From CAZCAC01 sp964496575 (lineage in GTDB: Bacteria > Planctomycetota > UBA1135 > GCA-002686595): DNA of 64,000 nucleotides. The stretch spans positions 71,161-135,160 of the forward strand of contig CAZCAC010000005.1 of NCBI GenBank assembly GCA_964496575.1. Reading direction: 5' to 3'. Positions within the stretch are counted from its first letter, which is position 1. Each line of letters begins with the position of its first letter. The position numbers and the translations under genes were made by a program. Positions 59,352-64,000 of the stretch are shown one piece after another. A model generated the notes under the pieces. It made no database searches and had not been told where the DNA came from. It saw nothing but the letters and a program-made list of their open reading frames with translations.

Positions 59352-62300
59352 TCAGGGCTCCTCTCCGCCGTGCAGGTCCGAGGGCAGGAGCTTGCCGTTG
59401 TCCTGGCACCAGAACTCGAAGGGCAGGTCGGCGACGTAGCGGTCCTCGCCGACGGACTCGACGAGCACGGCGTAGATGGCGGGATCGATGATGGTGTGCT
59501 GGGTGGAGATCGCGCTGACTCCGTCGACGCGGAACCAGCCGGCTTCCTCCTCTTCCTGTCCGAGGATCTCTCTCGGGTCGTGGGTGGTGGTCCTGAGGAA
59601 GGTGCGGCCGAAGACCTGGGAGATGTCGAGGAGCGGCTCCCGCGCCCAGCAGTAGAACTCGTATTCTCGGCTGAAGAACTCCTGGTTGTCGTTGTAGATG
59701 GTCAGGCCGACGGTGGTGTCGAACTTCGATCCGCCGGACATGGCGATGAGGATCAGCTCGCTCTGGAACTGCTCGGTCTGCCCAAGGAAGCGCGGGACGA
59801 GCATCTGGTCGGCGACAGGGTCGTACTCCAGCTCGTCGAGGTCCCGGATCCCGTCATCGTCGAGGTCGGTCTTGAGGAGCCCGCAGCTGGAGTAGACCCC
59901 GGGCAGTCCGATCCCCTTGTGGCAGAAGGGGTTCACCGAGTAGGCGAGCCCTTCGAGCCCGTCGACGATCATCAGGCTCCCGATGAGGTGGTTGAAGACC
60001 ACCGGATCGTTCCCGTCGACGCACTCGGCGTAGACGTAGACGTAGCCCCGCTCGTGCTCGGGGTTGTGGTAGTTGGTGACCAGGGTGAGCTTGTCGTTCT
60101 CGGTCAGGAACTCCCGCCGATCGAAGGCCTGGCAGGTCTCCATGTCGACGTACTCGAACTTGGCGTCGATCGACTCGAAGCGGCTGGTATTGGTGACGGT
60201 GAGGACCGAGACGACGCCGTCGAGGTTGTTGAACTCGGGGTAGATGAGCAGGCTCGCGGGTTCGCGGCAGGGCGGGGGGCAGGCCTGGCTGATGGTCACG
60301 ACGGCATCGTCGCTACACCGTTGCATCGGCTCGCAACAGTCCGACATCGGCAGAGGATGGGGGGTATCCCAAATCCGGTAGGTGAACCCGCACTCCTTCC
60401 CATCGAAGCCGGGCGTGGGAGTGAAGAGTACGTAGTAGTGCCCCGGGGGATCCTCAACGACCTCCGGCTCTCCGCAGCTCGCGTCCCAGTCGATGATGGT
60501 CAGCGAGGGGCTGGACTTGTCAAAGGGGTAGCCACAGCCATCCGCGTTGTCGGGATCCCAGTCGTTCTCGAGAACGTCGATGGCGATCGGCATGTCGAAG
60601 TCGGCGCTCACGAAGTCGGGCTCCGCGACCGGCGACTCGTTCACCGGACAGACGTAGAGCTGCACATCCGCTGGCTCCGAGTATTTCTCCAGCAAGTCAC
60701 AGAGGTCCTGGCATTCACCTGGGATACCACTGCAATCGTCCCGGATGCGATACGAGAAGCTGCAGTCGTAGCCACAGTCCCCAGGAGGGAGAGTACCAGA
60801 TGGAATGAAGCACACGACCCACCTCCCCAGGGCGAGGTCGAATTGCGAGTATGCGGTCCCGCCGCAGTCCGGCGGCGAGACGATCTGGATCGGGTCGAAG
60901 CCGGGGTCGGTGATCGTCAGTCCGCACCCACAGCCGTCTGCATCGTCGGGGTCGTAGTCGTTCGGCAGCACGTCGATGACGTTGCATTCCAAGTCGGTCG
61001 TACAATCCTCAAGATTGATGCAGCCCGGATTGTCGTTCACGGCGACGGGGGGCTCGTTGACGGGACAGACGTATACCCGGGCGGGAGCTGGATCCGACGT
61101 CTGGGGTTCCAGAGGGCACAAAGAAGGACATTCAAGAGGATCGCAGGATTCCACAACGTTGCAGTGGTCAGTTACCGTGTACTCGAAGGTGCAGTACACA
61201 TTGCAGACGTCGGCTCCCGGCGTCAGGCAAACGACCCACCTGCCCAGATCGCCGTCGAAGACACTGTTCGCGACACCCCCACAATCGGGCTGCATGGTGA
61301 CCTGAATGGGATCGAAGGCCGGGTCATCGACCACCAGCCCACACCCGCACCCACTCGTGTCGTCTGGATCCCAGTCATTGGAGAGCACATCGATGCACAC
61401 GGACTGCCCCTCACAGACGTATTCGTCGTCGTCGGGCACGGCAATCGGGGGATCGTTGACGGGGCACACGCACACGGTGACCATCGCTTCGTCCGAGGCC
61501 GAGACCAGGGGACAGAGCTGGGCACAATCGGCATCGCAGGAGCCGACCCCCGTGCAGTTGTCCGTCACCTGGTACTTGAACGTGCAATCTCCGCAGAAGT
61601 CGGGCGGAGGAACGAAGCGGATCTCATTGTTCGGCAGTACCGTCACGGAGCCTCCGGGGCAGCTGGGCTCCTGTGTGATCGTCACCTGCGCTCCGAACAG
61701 AGAACACCCACAGCCGTTCACATCGTCCGGATCGAAGTCGTTTGCCAGCACGGGGATGTCGACGAAAGAGCCGTCCTCGCAGACGATTCCCGAGTCGTCG
61801 ACGGCCACCGGCGGATCGTTCACCGGGCAGACGCAGACGGTGACCGTCGCCTCGTCTGAGGCCGGGATCAGGGGGCAGAGCTGGGCGCACGCGGCATCGC
61901 AGGAGCCGACCCCCGTGCAGTTGTCCGTGACCCGGTACTTGAACGTGCAGTCTCCGCAGAAGTCGGGCGGAGGAACGAAGCGGATCTCGTTGTTCGGCAG
62001 CACCGTCACGGAGCCTCCGGCGCAGCTGGGCTCCTGGATGATCGTCACCTGCGCTCCGAACAGAGAACACCCACAGCCATTCGCATCGTCCGGGTCGAAG
62101 TCGTTCGCCAGCACGGGGATGTCGACGGAACCGTCCTCACAGACGATTCCCGAGTCGTCGACGGCCACGGGCGGATCGTTCACCGGGCAGACGCAGACGG
62201 GGACCTGCGCAGGGCTAGACCACTGCGCCGCTGGCGTACACGCCTGACCCTCGCAGGTGGGAAAGCCAAGGCAGGTGTCTCGTACTCGGAAGGAGAACGA

Positions 62301-63803
62301 GTCTTCTCCACAGAAGTCGGGCTCGGGGGTGTAGCGCACCGCCCACCGACCGAGATCCGTGCTGAAGAAGACCTCGGCGTGAGGGTGTGGCGGATCCACT
62401 TCCAGGATCGGGTCGCCCGGGTCGTTCACGATGAGGCCGCAGCCACAGCCGTCGGAATCGTCAGGGTCGCGGGCGTAGTCGAGGACGTCGATCACTGTCG
62501 GCGTGTCTTCGCAAACTTGAACCGGCGGAACGGGATCCACCAGCGGCTGCTCGTTGATCGGACAGACGAAGACGGTGACCTCGGTGGGTCCGCAGCACAT
62601 CTCGTCGTCATCACAGACAGTGTAGGTGAACGTATCGAATGCCGATCCACTGCTGCATCCGGCGTTCGGGGTGTACAAGAAGTAGCAGTCGGAGCAGTCG
62701 CCACACCCAGTACAGCCAAAGGGACCCTCCACCAGGCCGTTCTGCGGTCCCGATTCCAGAGTCAGGGAATCGCACACGATGCAACCATCCACGTCAGAGT
62801 CATTCTGCAGGACGTAGATGGGGATCGGGGTCTCTTCGGCGGTCGTTACGCAGTCAGGAACGCACACCGGCGGGGCGTTGGTGCAGTAGGTGTAGGTGAT
62901 CGTGATTTCAACCATGCCGTAGGCATCGGCAGCTGCACTCCAGGGCAGGGGCAAGGTCGTGTTAGTTCTTCCCTCAAGTTCTGTGCGGAACTTAATTGTG
63001 TCAGGCTCGCCCGGACTCAAGACGTAGTTGCTGACTTCGCGTGGATCCAGAATGACTACCGGGGTGGCTGTGTGCGAGTATGCTAGGTCCTCCGTTGCCT
63101 CCCCAGGATCAGTACCATCGCACTCCAGTTCCCCGGTACCAGGTGGGAGATCTTGGTCGATGTAGAACTGTCTCACGAAATCCAGGGGGATAGGCTGATC
63201 GCCGAGATCAAGGTCAGGAGAGTTGTGATTCTTGTCGGGGTAAGTCTCGCCGGAGTGAAGGAACAACCACTCGTAGTCGTCTGTGATGGTGTTCGTTCCA
63301 TCGTTCTGCCAACATAGTTCTCCTGTCAGGTCTAGACTCACGTCTAGCTGAACCCCGATCAGGTTCCCTGGCTTGGGGTCCTGGTGATTCGGGTCGGGGT
63401 TTTCGGGGTCGAACTTCCCCAGGATGAAGTCCTGGGCGGGATGGCGAGTTGCGTCCTTCCAGGGATACTGAAGGCCGCCAGCGCAGTCAGTTGGTACACA
63501 GACCGATTCGGACACGGTCCGCAACTCGCTTCCCGGCGGACATTCCCGGTCGCCGCCGTCAGGGCTGACCGGATCAAGGGCTCTTGGACTGATCGAAAGC
63601 GAAGGCCCGGGGCTCGCCAGCGTCCCGACCAAGCTGGCCAGCAGTACGGCGGAAGCTCCCCGCTTCCAAAGGCTCGAACTCCGTACCCAGCCAGGTGACC
63701 TCCGTGCAGTTCCGCGGCCAGGTGTCGGTGGTCTCGCGATAGCGTGCTTGCCAGAGAGGCGCGGAGTGCTACTCGTGTCGATCCCGTCGTCCATGTCAGC
63801 CAT
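59352..63803 (-). CDS. very large exported Cys-rich protein with tandem Ig/cadherin-like domains
   Basis: This 1483-residue protein has a long basic N-terminus, then a hydrophobic segment near 50-70 (SAVLLASLVGTLASPGPSLS) that probably serves as a signal. From about 300 to 1100 it is built of seven or so similar modules, each opening with (V)CPVN(D/E)PPVAV-like sequence, then an IDVL-ND-DPDD core and a GCGC pair. This resembles bacterial Ig-like/cadherin (Big_9/VCBS) repeats, but with many Cys, suggesting disulfides outside the cell. DPDD sites suggest calcium binding. The C-terminal 400 residues are non-repeated. I infer a surface or adhesion role. The ATG at 63803 is the first in frame. Confidence 0.8.
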   Translation of the reverse strand: MADMDDGIDTSSTPRLSGKHAIARPPTPGRGTARRSPGWVRSSSLWKRGASAVLLASLVGTLASPGPSLSISPRALDPVSPDGGDRECPPGSELRTVSESVCVPTDCAGGLQYPWKDATRHPAQDFILGKFDPENPDPNHQDPKPGNLIGVQLDVSLDLTGELCWQNDGTNTITDDYEWLFLHSGETYPDKNHNSPDLDLGDQPIPLDFVRQFYIDQDLPPGTGELECDGTDPGEATEDLAYSHTATPVVILDPREVSNYVLSPGEPDTIKFRTELEGRTNTTLPLPWSAAADAYGMVEITITYTYCTNAPPVCVPDCVTTAEETPIPIYVLQNDSDVDGCIVCDSLTLESGPQNGLVEGPFGCTGCGDCSDCYFLYTPNAGCSSGSAFDTFTYTVCDDDEMCCGPTEVTVFVCPINEQPLVDPVPPVQVCEDTPTVIDVLDYARDPDDSDGCGCGLIVNDPGDPILEVDPPHPHAEVFFSTDLGRWAVRYTPEPDFCGEDSFSFRVRDTCLGFPTCEGQACTPAAQWSSPAQVPVCVCPVNDPPVAVDDSGIVCEDGSVDIPVLANDFDPDDANGCGCSLFGAQVTIIQEPSCAGGSVTVLPNNEIRFVPPPDFCGDCTFKYRVTDNCTGVGSCDAACAQLCPLIPASDEATVTVCVCPVNDPPVAVDDSGIVCEDGSFVDIPVLANDFDPDDVNGCGCSLFGAQVTITQEPSCPGGSVTVLPNNEIRFVPPPDFCGDCTFKYQVTDNCTGVGSCDADCAQLCPLVSASDEAMVTVCVCPVNDPPIAVPDDDEYVCEGQSVCIDVLSNDWDPDDTSGCGCGLVVDDPAFDPIQVTMQPDCGGVANSVFDGDLGRWVVCLTPGADVCNVYCTFEYTVTDHCNVVESCDPLECPSLCPLEPQTSDPAPARVYVCPVNEPPVAVNDNPGCINLEDCTTDLECNVIDVLPNDYDPDDADGCGCGLTITDPGFDPIQIVSPPDCGGTAYSQFDLALGRWVVCFIPSGTLPPGDCGYDCSFSYRIRDDCSGIPGECQDLCDLLEKYSEPADVQLYVCPVNESPVAEPDFVSADFDMPIAIDVLENDWDPDNADGCGYPFDKSSPSLTIIDWDASCGEPEVVEDPPGHYYVLFTPTPGFDGKECGFTYRIWDTPHPLPMSDCCEPMQRCSDDAVVTISQACPPPCREPASLLIYPEFNNLDGVVSVLTVTNTSRFESIDAKFEYVDMETCQAFDRREFLTENDKLTLVTNYHNPEHERGYVYVYAECVDGNDPVVFNHLIGSLMIVDGLEGLAYSVNPFCHKGIGLPGVYSSCGLLKTDLDDDGIRDLDELEYDPVADQMLVPRFLGQTEQFQSELILIAMSGGSKFDTTVGLTIYNDNQEFFSREYEFYCWAREPLLDISQVFGRTFLRTTTHDPREILGQEEEEAGWFRVDGVSAISTQHTIIDPAIYAVLVESVGEDRYVADLPFEFWCQDNGKLLPSDLHGGEEP
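61479..62201 (-). repeat. two near-identical tandem domain copies inside the Cys-rich gene
   Basis: Copy 1 spans about 61842-62201 (360 bp) and copy 2 about 61479-61841 (363 bp). They are almost the same at the DNA level; copy 2 has one extra codon (SFVDIP against SVDIP). Each encodes CPVNDPPVAVDDSGIVCEDG and what follows. The other modules are far more diverged, so this looks like a recent duplication. Confidence 0.85.
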
Positions 63804-64000
63804 CCGAGTTGGAATTGAGATGTGAGAGTCACGATGCAGCGATACGTGCCCCCAGCTTCCTAAATCGCGCCAACTTCCCGAAGCGTTCGCGGACTAAGCC
63901 AACGCCAGCTCCCTCGCCGGAGTTCGAATCGCTGCTCGAGAGTCTAGTGTAGGCAGCCGGATTCTGCCAGGACGAGCTCGTCACGCTAATCCAGGTCATT
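63804..64000. other. upstream region of the Cys-rich gene, window end
   Basis: No gene is supported here. The region is somewhat less G+C-rich than its surroundings and should hold the promoter of the large minus-strand gene. A small inverted repeat (GGCAGCCGGATTCTGCC) lies near 63953-63969. I could not place a reliable promoter. Confidence 0.4.

Noticed and set aside
59370..61859. Long plus-strand open frame (829 codons) opposite the Cys-rich gene
   Set aside because: It is a mirror of the real minus-strand gene, whose repeats and domain structure are clear. High G+C leaves few stop codons on the opposite strand.
63918..63940. GTTCGAATC resembling a tRNA T-loop near the window end
   Set aside because: The flanking bases do not pair as a T-stem and no acceptor or anticodon arm can be folded around it.

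Overview
The window is G+C-rich (about two thirds by eye) and densely coded, and most genes lie on the minus strand. It reads as a chromosomal stretch of a Gram-negative-type bacterium, most likely a member of the Planctomycetota or a close relative. I infer this from the mix of a DUF1573 lipoprotein, a PmoA-like (DUF6807) protein, a HEAT-repeat/von Willebrand A protein, an ECF sigma factor beside a Ser/Thr kinase, several lipoproteins with lipoboxes, and a very large Cys-rich multi-domain surface protein. No marker here fixes the phylum. I see no integrase, transposase, CRISPR array or phage gene.

Layout. 1-2.3 kb (+): the 3' part of a GT4 glycosyltransferase, a Nudix hydrolase and a lipoprotein. 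2.3-2.75 kb: a large inverted repeat. 2.8-11.2 kb (-): PmoA-like protein, GT-C glycosyltransferase, Rho, tRNA-Pro(CGG), HEAT/VWA protein, and a membrane protein with two Sm/SH3-like repeats. 11.4-13.3 kb (-): selB, followed by a cluster of palindromic repeats. 13.7-14.6 kb (+): a radical SAM protein. 14.7-22.1 kb (-): zinc-ribbon coiled-coil protein, rpoD, dnaG, rsmA/ksgA, a formylglycine-generating-enzyme-like lipoprotein and an OmpA-like lipoprotein. 22.4-27.5 kb (-): a membrane-anchored helix-turn-helix protein, a small membrane protein, two CNNM/CorC-type transporters and a histidine kinase, the last three overlapping as one operon. 27.7-30.3 kb (-): an archaeal-type HMG-CoA synthase / thiolase / DUF35 operon with a visible promoter. 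30.5-36.1 kb (-): GspF, GspE, PilT and PilB (type II secretion / type IV pilus motor parts). 36.4-41.7 kb: DUF1573 lipoprotein (-), a small lipoprotein (+), and pyruvate phosphate dikinase with a histone-H1-like tail (+). 41.9-46.8 kb (-): a signalling block of ECF sigma factor, Ser/Thr kinase, FHA-like protein and degenerate REC-GGDEF protein, then YebC. 47.8-48.7 kb (-): rpsI and rplM. 49-51.8 kb (-): two membrane proteins, an FtsQ-like POTRA protein and a small protein. 52-59.3 kb (+): a Ski2-like helicase, a catalytically defective alpha/beta-hydrolase-fold protein, RecQ, YceI and a membrane protein. 59.4-63.8 kb (-): the Cys-rich repeat surface protein.

The most unusual material is in the intergenic DNA. 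All four convergent gene junctions carry a long or GC-rich hairpin, and three of these share a GCGGAGG-rich sequence style. A dispersed composite repeat (a 47-bp tandem hairpin unit plus a longer unit whose hairpin shows a compensatory base change between copies) occurs at 13.3-13.65 kb and again at 44.4-44.54 kb. A three-copy, 48-bp-period hairpin array lies upstream of recQ. Among proteins, the H1-like tails on PPDK and Rho, the kinase/sigma/FHA/degenerate-GGDEF block, and the hydrolase that has lost its nucleophile deserve a second look.
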